A stretch of DNA of 5,796 bases from Clostridia bacterium (GTDB lineage: Bacteria > Bacillota > Clostridia > Christensenellales > HGM11417), in contig JAQVSX010000049.1 of NCBI GenBank assembly GCA_028700355.1, positions 1 to 5,796 on the forward strand, read 5' to 3'. A program made the translations under genes and the position numbers. Position 1 is the stretch's first letter; each line of letters begins with the position of its first letter. Positions 1 to 5,796 of this stretch are shown in pieces. A model generated the notes under the pieces. The model was not told the origin of the DNA. It did not search any database and worked only from the letters and a program-made list of their open reading frames with translations.

Positions 1-1044
1 TTTATATATAGGTCTTCGCAAATCAAGCTTTTCTATTATTTTTTGAGGGGACAAATCAAATTCGCTGTTTATTATTTCTATTATTTTTTGGTCGCTCAGC
101 TTTGCGGTGTTAAAAGTGTTTATAAATAAAGATACGGGCTGAGCAACACCTATGGCATACGAAACTTGCAATTCAATCCTTTCGGCAATGCCTGCCGCAA
201 CAATATTTTTACAGATATATCTAGCCATATAAGAGGCGCTTCTGTCAACTTTGGTCGGGTCTTTTCCCGAAAAAGCTCCGCCGCCGTGGGCGCAATAGCC
301 ACCGTAAGTATCTACAATTATCTTTCTGCCCGTAAGTCCGCTATCTCCCTGAGGCCCGCCTATCACAAAAATTCCCGTCGGATTTATTAATATTTTTGTA
401 TTTTCGTCAAGATATTTTAAAGGTATAACTTTATTAATAATCTTTTCCTTAATGTCCTCCCGTAGCTTTTCGATAGTAACGTCAGGAGAATGCTGAACGG
501 ATATTACAACGGCATCTACCCTCGACGGCTGTCCGTCGTTATATTCTACCGTAACCTGACTTTTGCCGTCGGGGCGCAGGTAAGGCAGCTCTCCGCTCTT
601 GCGCAAGGCAGAAATCTGCATAGTTAATTTATGCGCCAAGGTGATAGGCAGCGGCATATATTCCGGCGTTTCCTTGCAGGCATAGCCGAACATCATACCT
701 TGGTCTCCTGCACCTCCGCTGTCAACACCGATTGCTATATCGGGGCTTTGCTCATGAACGGCGGTTAAAACTCCGCAGGTTTCGCCGTCAAAACCATATT
801 TTGCCCTTGTATAGCCTATTTCCATTATTGTCTTTCTGACAATAGAAGGTATATCCACATAGCATTTTGTGGAAATCTCACCCGTAACCAACACAACGCC
901 TGTCGTTATCACGCTTTCGCAGGCAACCCTCGCATATTTATCCTGACGCAAAATTTCGTCAAGTATAGCATCTGAAATCTGGTCGCAGATTTTATCTGGA
1001 TGCCCTTCTGTAACGCTTTCTGATGTAAAAAATTTTTTAATCAT
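1..1044 (-). CDS. metK: S-adenosylmethionine synthetase (methionine adenosyltransferase), 3' end outside window
   Basis: Makes S-adenosylmethionine, phosphate and pyrophosphate from ATP and methionine in the cytosol. I translated 348 codons with no stop before the left edge. Visible motifs are the N-terminal HPDK (H15, D17, K18), GAGDQG (111-116, D114), [12 protein letters not shown] (157-168, with D159 and K161), [21 protein letters not shown] (229-249, with D234, R240, K241) and GGGAFSGKD (254-262, K261), followed by K265 and D267. These match the known substrate, Mg2+ and K+ contacts of the E. coli enzyme with a steady offset of about four residues. The visible part ends at LDLRRPIYK. Family members are about 385-400 residues, so roughly 40-50 C-terminal residues are missing, including the expected AAYGHFGR segment. 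The ATG at 1044 is preceded by AAAGGG nine bases upstream. The gene follows the HAD phosphatase by 16 bases and is probably co-transcribed with it. Nothing looks damaged. Confidence 0.98.
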   Translation of the reverse strand, partial: MIKKFFTSESVTEGHPDKICDQISDAILDEILRQDKYARVACESVITTGVVLVTGEISTKCYVDIPSIVRKTIMEIGYTRAKYGFDGETCGVLTAVHEQSPDIAIGVDSGGAGDQGMMFGYACKETPEYMPLPITLAHKLTMQISALRKSGELPYLRPDGKSQVTVEYNDGQPSRVDAVVISVQHSPDVTIEKLREDIKEKIINKVIPLKYLDENTKILINPTGIFVIGGPQGDSGLTGRKIIVDTYGGYCAHGGGAFSGKDPTKVDRSASYMARYICKNIVAAGIAERIELQVSYAIGVAQPVSLFINTFNTAKLSDQKIIEIINSEFDLSPQKIIEKLDLRRPIYK

Positions 1045-1060
1045 ATATTTTAGCCCTTTT

Positions 1061-1855
1061 TTATTTATTTGAAATATCGCCTACGCCGTCTAATATAAAC
1101 ATCGGCTTGTAGGGATAATTATTTATGTTTTCCATATCTGTAACACCTGTAAGTACTAATGCGGTATCAATTTCGCTTTCTATTCCCGCAATAATATCGG
1201 TATCCATTCTGTCGCCGATTATGCATGTATCCTGATTGCTGCAACCAAGCATTTTTAAACCTATTCTCATCATAAGGGGATTGGGCTTGCCTAAAAAATA
1301 CGCCGTCTTGCCCGAAGCCATTTCAATGGGAGAAATAAGCGCCCTTGTCGCAGGCACCAATCCTTTTTCGGTAGGGCCTGTGGTATCGGGGTTTGTGCCT
1401 ATCAGCTTTGCCCCCCTTCTGACAAGCAATGTCGCACGCTCTATCATTTCGTAATTGAGCGTTCTCGTTTCGCCAAGTACCACATAATCGGGATTGTGTT
1501 TGTCTATGGTAAAGCCTGCGTCGTAAAGGGCATTTACAAGCCCCGCTTCTCCTATCGCATACACTCTGCCGCCGGGGCACTGCGATTTTAAAAAATTAGC
1601 GGTGGCAAGTGCACTTGTGTAAAAATGCTTTTCGTCTACTTCAAGCCCAAGACGGGCAAGCTTTTGTTTAAGCTCTTTGGGTGAACGCTCGCTTGAATTT
1701 GTCAAAAATAAAAAATCTTTGCCGTTATCACTTAGCCAATTATAAAAATCTTTTACCCCGTCAAGAAGTTTGTTCCCGTGATACAGAACTCCGTCCATAT
1801 CGCAAATAAAGCCCTTTTTTGCTTTGATATAATTTATTTGACTGATATCAATCAA
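1061..1855 (-). CDS. HAD-IIA family (NagD/AraL-type) phosphatase, TTG start
   Basis: A 264-residue haloacid-dehalogenase-superfamily hydrolase, expected to be a cytosolic phosphatase of small phosphorylated metabolites using a phospho-aspartate intermediate and Mg2+. All core motifs are present: motif I DMDGV with nucleophile D19 and acid/base D21, motif II FLTNSS with T52, motif III lysine in GKPNP (K190), and motif [10 protein letters not shown] (D215, D220). The middle part, including [18 protein letters not shown] (153-170), is typical of the C2 cap of the NagD group. The length is normal for the family. The start is TTG at 1855-1853, with AAGGAG seven bases upstream. The next methionine, M20, lies inside motif I and would remove the nucleophile, so it cannot be the start. 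The gene stands first in a unit with metK. The substrate cannot be read from sequence; NagD relatives dephosphorylate nucleotides or sugar phosphates. I know of no established functional link to methionine metabolism. Confidence 0.95.
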   Translation of the reverse strand: MIDISQINYIKAKKGFICDMDGVLYHGNKLLDGVKDFYNWLSDNGKDFLFLTNSSERSPKELKQKLARLGLEVDEKHFYTSALATANFLKSQCPGGRVYAIGEAGLVNALYDAGFTIDKHNPDYVVLGETRTLNYEMIERATLLVRRGAKLIGTNPDTTGPTEKGLVPATRALISPIEMASGKTAYFLGKPNPLMMRIGLKMLGCSNQDTCIIGDRMDTDIIAGIESEIDTALVLTGVTDMENINNYPYKPMFILDGVGDISNK

Positions 1856-1862
1856 TATTTTG

Positions 1863-1868
1863 CTCCTT
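1863..1868 (-). promoter_or_regulatory. Ribosome binding site that fixes the TTG start of the HAD gene
   Basis: On the minus strand this reads AAGGAG, near-perfect Shine-Dalgarno, with a seven-base spacer to the TTG at 1855-1853. No in-frame ATG or GTG sits at a usable distance, and the first in-frame ATG is inside the catalytic DMDG motif. The site therefore decides the start. Confidence 0.8.
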
Positions 1869-1886
1869 GATATGTATAATGTTATT

Positions 1887-1915
1887 ATTATAATTCAAAT
1901 AAGTAAAAAAAACAA
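1887..1915 (-). promoter_or_regulatory. Sigma-A-like promoter for the HAD-metK unit
   Basis: On the minus strand a TTGTTT -35 element (1910-1915) and a perfect TATAAT -10 element (1887-1892) are separated by exactly 17 bases, with a T-rich spacer. Transcription would begin near 1880, leaving a leader of only about 25 bases before the TTG start. That leaves no room for a SAM riboswitch or other long leader. The region is A+T-rich, so chance matches are easy, but the spacing and position fit well. Confidence 0.55.
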
Positions 1916-1997
1916 TGATATACAGGTTTTATTAAGCAAAAAGTTTAATCGCCGTTATTTTGTTTAAAATATAGTATGGGAATTTATATTTTTCAAG

Positions 1998-2003
1998 TAT
2001 AAT
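1998..2003 (+). promoter_or_regulatory. Probable -10 element of the flavodiiron gene promoter
   Basis: A perfect TATAAT lies 25 bases upstream of the ATG at 2029. The bases 17 upstream of it (TATGGG, 1975-1980) are a poor -35, so the promoter may be weak or activator-dependent. A 6-base inverted repeat (TATTTT/AAAATA, 1956-1971) lies just upstream of that -35 position. A clear GGAGG ribosome binding site at 2019-2023 precedes the start by five bases. Confidence 0.45.
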
Positions 2004-2028
2004 AGTATTAATTTAATCGGAGGTTTAT

Positions 2029-3225
2029 ATGATTAAAAAATTATCGGAAAAGGTAACTTGGGTAGGCAAGGTTGACTGGGAATTAAAAAGATTTCACGGC
2101 AATGAGTATTCTATTAACAGAGGTACTTCTTATAACTCTTATTTAGTAAAAGACCGAAAAAATGTACTGATAGATACTGTATGGCTGCCCTACGGCAAAG
2201 AATTTGTAGAAAATCTGTCAAAGGTGATTCCTCTCAGCGAAATCGACTATATAATAATAAACCATGCGGAGATTGACCACAGCGGCGCATTGCCCGAACT
2301 TATGAAACTTATTCCGCAAACGCCAATATACTGCACCGCAAATGCAGTTAAATCTTTAAAAGGGCATTACCATCAGGATTGGAATTTTGTTACCGTAAAG
2401 ACAGGCGATACACTCGATATCGGCTTAAACAAAATAATATTTATCGAAGCCCCTATGCTGCATTGGCCCGATACAATGCTAAGCTATATGACGGGAGAAA
2501 ATATATTGTTTTCAAACGACGCTTTCGGGCAGCACTATGCAACGGAATCTCTTTTTAACGACAAAGCGGACAGGTGCCAGTTATACGAAGAGGCAATAAA
2601 ATATTATGCAAATATTCTTACTCCCTTTTCGGCATTTGTAACAAAAAAAATAAAGGAAGTTTTAAGCTTTAATCTGCCCGTAGATATGATATGCACAAGC
2701 CACGGCGTAATATGGAAAGATAATCCCTTACAAATTATCGAAACTTATTTAAAATGGGCAGACTCTTACAGTGAAAATCAAATATCAATTATTTACGATA
2801 CCATGTGGAACGGAACGGCAAAAATGGCGCAGGCAATAGCCGACGGAATCAAATCAAAGGACGATAAGGTAACGGTAAAACTGCTCAATGCCGCAAAATA
2901 TGACAAAAACGATATTATGACAGAGGTATTTCGCTCTCACACCGTATTAATGGGAAGCTCTACCATAAACAACGGCTATTTGTTTTCTATCAGCGGAGTG
3001 CTTGAAATGATTAAGGGCTTAAAGTTTAAAGGCAAAAGTGCGGCGGCTTTCGGCACTTACGGTTGGAGCGGCGAAGCGGTAAAAGAAATAACCGCAAAAT
3101 TAAAGGAATGCGGCTTTGAAATAATAAACGACGGTATACGAGCTTTATGGATGCCCGATAATGAAGCTTTAACCAAATGCTTTGAATACGGACAAGCTTT
3201 GATTAAACAATACGGGAATCTCTAA
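2029..3225 (+). CDS. fprA: Flavodiiron protein (A-type flavoprotein, O2/NO reductase)
   Basis: A 398-residue cytosolic flavodiiron protein, which in anaerobes reduces O2 to water and/or NO to N2O with electrons usually delivered by rubredoxin or a related donor. The N-terminal metallo-beta-lactamase-like half carries the complete diiron ligand set: HAEIDH at 79-84 (H79, E81, D83), H145 in LHWPD, D164 in SNDAFGQH and H225 in TSHGVIW. The C-terminal half is a flavodoxin domain with FMN-binding loops YDTMWNGTAKMA (256-267), GSSTINNG (309-316) and FGTYGWSGEAV (341-351). Length and domain order match the minimal class A enzymes. No rubredoxin or flavin-reductase module is fused at the C terminus, and no electron-donor gene is visible next to it. 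It forms a single-gene unit between its own promoter region and a strong terminator. Preference for O2 or NO cannot be told from this sequence. Confidence 0.97.
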   Translation: MIKKLSEKVTWVGKVDWELKRFHGNEYSINRGTSYNSYLVKDRKNVLIDTVWLPYGKEFVENLSKVIPLSEIDYIIINHAEIDHSGALPELMKLIPQTPIYCTANAVKSLKGHYHQDWNFVTVKTGDTLDIGLNKIIFIEAPMLHWPDTMLSYMTGENILFSNDAFGQHYATESLFNDKADRCQLYEEAIKYYANILTPFSAFVTKKIKEVLSFNLPVDMICTSHGVIWKDNPLQIIETYLKWADSYSENQISIIYDTMWNGTAKMAQAIADGIKSKDDKVTVKLLNAAKYDKNDIMTEVFRSHTVLMGSSTINNGYLFSISGVLEMIKGLKFKGKSAAAFGTYGWSGEAVKEITAKLKECGFEIINDGIRALWMPDNEALTKCFEYGQALIKQYGNL

Positions 3226-3253
3226 ATACAGAATTATATTTGCAACACATTTT

Positions 3254-3283
3254 AAGCGGCTTATTTTTTAAGCCGCTTTTTTT
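3254..3283 (+). terminator. Rho-independent terminator after the flavodiiron gene
   Basis: A perfect 10-base stem, AAGCGGCTTA (3254-3263) with TAAGCCGCTT (3269-3278), encloses a five-base T loop and runs into a seven-T tract (3277-3283). It starts 28 bases after the stop codon. It separates the flavodiiron gene from the downstream hydrolase gene. Confidence 0.93.
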
Positions 3284-3324
3284 ACGCCAAAATATACCCT
3301 GCGTATCATTTAACACGCAAAAAA

Positions 3325-3340
3325 CATAATATGGTATTAT
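3325..3340 (+). promoter_or_regulatory. Possible promoter -10 region for the LysM-GH18 gene
   Basis: Two candidates overlap here. TATTAT at 3335-3340 could serve a vegetative sigma-A promoter. CATAATAT at 3325-3332 resembles the CATA-type -10 boxes used by mother-cell sporulation sigma factors E and K. Neither has a convincing -35 at the right distance. A promoter is expected because a strong terminator lies upstream. A GAGG ribosome binding site at 3354-3357 precedes the ATG at 3363 by five bases. Confidence 0.25.
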
Positions 3341-3362
3341 CAAATTTTTTTATGAGGTAGTT

Positions 3363-4649
3363 ATGCAAATATATACAATAAGAGAGGGCGATACCCTTTT
3401 TAATATAGCAAGGGCGTTTAACTCTACCGTAAGCGATATTGTGTCGGCTAACGAACTGCCAAACCCTCAAAGCCTTGTAATAGGTCAGACAATAGTAATA
3501 CCTATATACGGCAGCTATTATTTTGTGCAGCCGGGAGACAGCCTTTGGCTTATTGCCCGAAGATTTGGTTTAAATTACACAGAGCTTGCGAGGATAAACG
3601 GTATAGACGCAAATTCTGCATTAAATATTGGTCAAAGACTTTACATACCGCCTATGCCCAAGGTTGCGATAGAAACAAACGCTTATATCGAATCCGTCGG
3701 CGAAACTTTGTCTTTGGTTATTACCGAGGACTTGCAAAGAGCAAACCCATACCTAACTTATCTTGCTCTGTTCAGTTATCAGGCAAACAGAGACGGTACT
3801 CTTACCCCTCCCCCAAATATACAGCAAATAATAGATTTATCTGCACAGGCATCGCCTATGATGGTTATAACAAATATAGAGCAAGGGGAGTTTAGCGCAG
3901 AGCTTGCGAGAGATATTCTGCAAAGCGAAGCGGTCACCGATTTGCTCATACAAAACATTATCGGCGAGGCTGAAAGAGTAGGAGTATTTAGCGACATTCA
4001 TTTTGATTTTGAATTTATACCGCCCGAAACGAGACAGCTATATAATAACTTTTTAGCAAAAGCCGCACCGCTTTTAAGAGAACGTGGTTTTTTGGTTTCC
4101 AGTGCGCTTGCGCCCAAGGTCGAGGCTAATCAGCCCGGTCAATGGTACGAGGGGCACGATTATAAAGCACACGGCAAGTTAATGGATTTTGTTATTATAA
4201 TGACTTACGAATGGGGCTTTTCAGGCGGTCCTCCCCTTCCCGTTTCGCCTATTAACGAAGTCGAAAGAGTGCTGCGGTATGCGCTTACAGAAATTCCCGC
4301 TTCAAAAATTATGATGGGGCAAAACCTTTACGGCTATGACTGGACTCTGCCGTTTGTAGAAGGAGGACAGTTTGCAAGGGCTGTAAGCCCTCAACAGGCA
4401 ATAGAGATTGCGAGGCGTTTTAACGCAGAAATATTTTTTGATACAACAGCACAAGCACCGTTTTTTGATTACACGGACGAAAACGGAGCGGCGCACAAAG
4501 TATGGTTTGAAGATGCGAGAAGCATACAGTCAAAATTTAATCTGCTTAAAAATTTAGGACTGAGGGGAATAAGTTATTGGAAATTAGGGTTGCCCTTCCC
4601 TCAGAACTGGCTGCTTTTATCTGATAACTTTGATATAATACGGCGCTAA
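3363..4649 (+). CDS. LysM-LysM-GH18 peptidoglycan hydrolase, SleL/YaaH-type spore cortex N-acetylglucosaminidase
   Basis: A 428-residue protein with two N-terminal LysM repeats (about residues 2-47 and 52-96), which bind peptidoglycan, followed by a glycoside hydrolase family 18 barrel (about 100-428). The barrel's active strand reads SDIHFDFEF (210-218). The catalytic pair D215 and E217 is kept, while the usual upstream aspartates of the DxxDxDxE motif are S210 and H213. Other family marks are MTYEWG (280-285), GQNLYGYDWTLP (319-330), WFEDARSIQ (381-389) and the C-terminal GISYWKLGLPFPQNWLLL (402-419), with the family tryptophan W406. There is no signal peptide or membrane segment: the first LysM begins at residue 2. 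That agrees with SleL/YaaH proteins, which the mother cell deposits in the spore coat and which digest cortex fragments during germination. The spore role is inferred from family resemblance; a vegetative cell-wall role remains possible. The gene appears to be transcribed alone. Confidence 0.92.
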   Translation: MQIYTIREGDTLFNIARAFNSTVSDIVSANELPNPQSLVIGQTIVIPIYGSYYFVQPGDSLWLIARRFGLNYTELARINGIDANSALNIGQRLYIPPMPKVAIETNAYIESVGETLSLVITEDLQRANPYLTYLALFSYQANRDGTLTPPPNIQQIIDLSAQASPMMVITNIEQGEFSAELARDILQSEAVTDLLIQNIIGEAERVGVFSDIHFDFEFIPPETRQLYNNFLAKAAPLLRERGFLVSSALAPKVEANQPGQWYEGHDYKAHGKLMDFVIIMTYEWGFSGGPPLPVSPINEVERVLRYALTEIPASKIMMGQNLYGYDWTLPFVEGGQFARAVSPQQAIEIARRFNAEIFFDTTAQAPFFDYTDENGAAHKVWFEDARSIQSKFNLLKNLGLRGISYWKLGLPFPQNWLLLSDNFDIIRR

Positions 4650-4654
4650 ACAAA

Positions 4655-4667
4655 GGGTATTATACCC
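4655..4667 (-). terminator. Short hairpin, possible weak terminator of the zinc-ribbon gene
   Basis: The bases GGGTATTATACCC form a 5-base stem with a three-base loop between two convergent genes. Read on the minus strand the hairpin is followed by TTTGTTTA, a poor but T-rich tail, so it could end the transcript arriving from the right. Read on the plus strand no T tract follows, so it is a bad candidate for the hydrolase gene. Confidence 0.3.
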
Positions 4668-4673
4668 AAAGCA

Positions 4674-4722
4674 GCTGCGGGGTATTAAACTTTTGTCAGT
4701 GTCTCAAAAATACCCTTGCAGC
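4674..4722. repeat. Imperfect inverted repeat across the convergent gene ends
   Basis: GCTGC-G-GGGTATT (4674-4686) can pair with AATACCC-TT-GCAGC (4709-4722), giving 12 pairs broken by a small internal mismatch around a 22-base loop. The right arm lies inside the last codons of the minus-strand zinc-ribbon gene. No U tract follows on either strand. It may be a structured convergent 3' end or chance; the GGGTATT core also occurs in the hairpin at 4655-4667. Confidence 0.35.
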
Positions 4723-5796
4723 AAGTAATTCTGCTTTTGGTATAAAATAAAATTTATATATTAATATTGCCGCCGCAATAAGTGCGGCTATGCCGAGCAA
4801 TGCAAAAAATATTTTAAGGGGCGAAAGGGGAAATTTACCGTATGTTTTGCCTGTATTGCCGTTTACAAAAAAACTATAAATTTTCTGCTTATATTTATAT
4901 CCCGATAAATATACAGGTAAAAGCATATAGCTGTATTTTAAATCGTCGTATGTTGTGTTTACGGTAAGCGATTGAACTACATCGTGATTATATTTAGAAA
5001 GAATTGCCCTTTTAATATCTTTATCGAGAATTACTTTGGCATTATGCCAGCCTTGGTTTAAACTTATATCGTTGCTATCCGCCGAAAAACCGCTTAAAAA
5101 CGCTTTATCATAAACGGCACGCTTTTCTAACGTAAACGGCCTGATTTTGTCAAGCACTTTTTGGTCAAAATGCGGGCTGCATTCTGCCATAACATCAAAA
5201 AAATCTTTATCTAATTTGCCGCTTATGGGAAAATATCTTATTTTTGTAACTGCCCTGCGGTTTTTGCCGCTGCCTACATAGGTAACATATGTTTTGCCTA
5301 ATACGCCCCTGTATGTACTGCTGCTGTTTGTATCAAAAGAATAACAGGGCGAATAAACTCCCTTTAATTGCTCTGCACGAGCTGTTTTTTTAAGTTCGCC
5401 GGGCGCAAACCATCTCTTTTTTATCCATTTTTTAAAGGATTGCTCGGCTATCTGCGGCTCTATGGTAAAAGGCACACATTCATCGGGCTTTAAGCCCTGT
5501 ATATTATCCTTTAAAACAATATTTCCCGTACCGCAAAACGGGCATTTCCCTGCAATTTCTCCCTTTAACAAATTCAGAGCGGCACCACAACTTGCACAGG
5601 TTAAAACATCTATATCGTTATCTGTCTCGCTATGCTGCATGGTAATATCGCCCTCTTCCGCCTGCGAAAAAGGTTTTTTATATACCTTATTGCTTATTTC
5701 AAATTCAGAAATGCTTTCGCAATGTCTGCATAACAGCGCCTGGTCTTTCGGCGAAAAAACTTTATGTGCACCGCAGCTTGCGCATTTAAATATGTA
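4696..5796 (-). CDS. Double zinc-ribbon protein with C-terminal membrane segment, 5' end outside window; function unknown
   Basis: The reading frame is open from the right edge to the TGA at 4698-4696, giving 366 visible residues. The first ATG, at 5640, is not the likely start. In the 52 codons upstream, still in frame, lies a zinc ribbon, KCASCG...LLCRHC (cysteines 5, 8, 23, 26 from the edge). A second ribbon follows, TCASCG...KCPFCG (67, 70, 85, 88). After the ribbons comes a globular part of about 230 residues containing PFTIEPQIAEQSFKKWIKK, then KGVYSPCYSFD, YLSGF and LLPVYLSGYKYK. One hydrophobic helix (about 328-351) lies near the end, with a short tail of about 15 residues. The likely topology is cytosolic ribbons tethered to the membrane from the C-terminal side. 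This resembles a family in Clostridia usually labelled 'TFIIB-type zinc ribbon-containing protein', sometimes mislabelled as a PriA helicase; no helicase motif is visible here. The residues lining the ribbons do not reveal a ligand other than zinc. Confidence 0.88.
   Translation of the reverse strand, partial: YIFKCASCGAHKVFSPKDQALLCRHCESISEFEISNKVYKKPFSQAEEGDITMQHSETDNDIDVLTCASCGAALNLLKGEIAGKCPFCGTGNIVLKDNIQGLKPDECVPFTIEPQIAEQSFKKWIKKRWFAPGELKKTARAEQLKGVYSPCYSFDTNSSSTYRGVLGKTYVTYVGSGKNRRAVTKIRYFPISGKLDKDFFDVMAECSPHFDQKVLDKIRPFTLEKRAVYDKAFLSGFSADSNDISLNQGWHNAKVILDKDIKRAILSKYNHDVVQSLTVNTTYDDLKYSYMLLPVYLSGYKYKQKIYSFFVNGNTGKTYGKFPLSPLKIFFALLGIAALIAAAILIYKFYFIPKAELLAARVFLRH

Noticed and set aside
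166..390. Plus-strand open frame of 74 codons
   Set aside because: It lies wholly antisense to the conserved metK coding region and has no ribosome binding site or recognisable motif.
1236..1580. Open frames on both strands inside the HAD gene
   Set aside because: Both overlap the HAD-IIA catalytic region, whose motifs are complete in the annotated frame; the others show no protein family signature.
1879..1893. PerR-like box (half site ATTATAA at 1887-1893)
   Set aside because: Only one half matches; the other half matches at four of seven bases. It overlaps the -10 of the HAD promoter and is over 100 bases from the flavodiiron start, so chance in A+T-rich DNA is the simpler reading.
1856..2028. 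SAM riboswitch or other leader RNA ahead of the HAD-metK unit
   Set aside because: The probable promoter leaves only about 25 bases of leader, and no paired, G+C-containing structure typical of SAM riboswitches is seen in this A+T-rich region.
3300..3319. TGCGT/ACGCA inverted repeat upstream of the LysM-GH18 gene as operator or terminator
   Set aside because: Only five base pairs around a ten-base loop. It has a T run only on the minus strand, where no gene ends nearby.
3545..4496. Open frames overlapping the LysM-GH18 gene in other frames
   Set aside because: They are arginine/cysteine-rich or low-information translations inside a gene whose own frame carries continuous LysM and GH18 motifs.
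5638..5640. ATG as the start of the zinc-ribbon protein (314 residues)
   Set aside because: The frame stays open upstream to the window edge and encodes a second well-formed zinc ribbon with four correctly spaced cysteines, so this methionine is internal.
1..5796. Search for mobile elements, CRISPR arrays, tRNA or rRNA genes, toxin-antitoxin or defence genes
   Set aside because: No transposase or integrase, regularly spaced repeats, cloverleaf sequence or defence-type domain was recognised; almost all of the window is accounted for by five genes.

Overview
The window is A+T-rich bacterial DNA that fits an anaerobic, probably endospore-forming member of the Clostridia (Bacillota). The evidence is the mix of genes: a stand-alone flavodiiron protein of the FprA type, a two-LysM/GH18 hydrolase without signal peptide of the SleL/YaaH spore-cortex type, and a zinc-ribbon membrane protein of a family I associate with Clostridia. 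Near-consensus purine-rich Shine-Dalgarno sites, a TTG start and a U-tailed intrinsic terminator agree with this. No species can be named from the sequence alone.

Layout. Positions 1-1855 (minus strand) hold a two-gene unit: a HAD-IIA (NagD-type) phosphatase that starts at a TTG, then 16 bases later metK (S-adenosylmethionine synthetase), whose 3' end runs off the left edge. Positions 1856-2028 are a divergent promoter region with a sigma-A-like site facing each way. Positions 2029-3225 (plus) encode the flavodiiron protein, closed by a strong terminator at 3254-3283. Positions 3363-4649 (plus) encode the LysM-LysM-GH18 protein as its own unit. It converges, across 46 bases containing short inverted repeats, on a minus-strand gene at 4696-5796. 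That gene encodes a double-zinc-ribbon protein with one C-terminal membrane segment and is open at the right edge.

The five genes do not form one system. They look like ordinary chromosomal housekeeping and lifestyle genes: methyl-donor synthesis, a small-molecule phosphatase, O2/NO detoxification, spore peptidoglycan turnover, and one protein of unknown function. I saw no mobile element, CRISPR array, tRNA, rRNA or recognisable riboswitch. No stretch above 300 bases lacks a gene. The least understood item is the zinc-ribbon protein. Its true start lies beyond the window, because an extra zinc ribbon is encoded in frame upstream of the first internal ATG.
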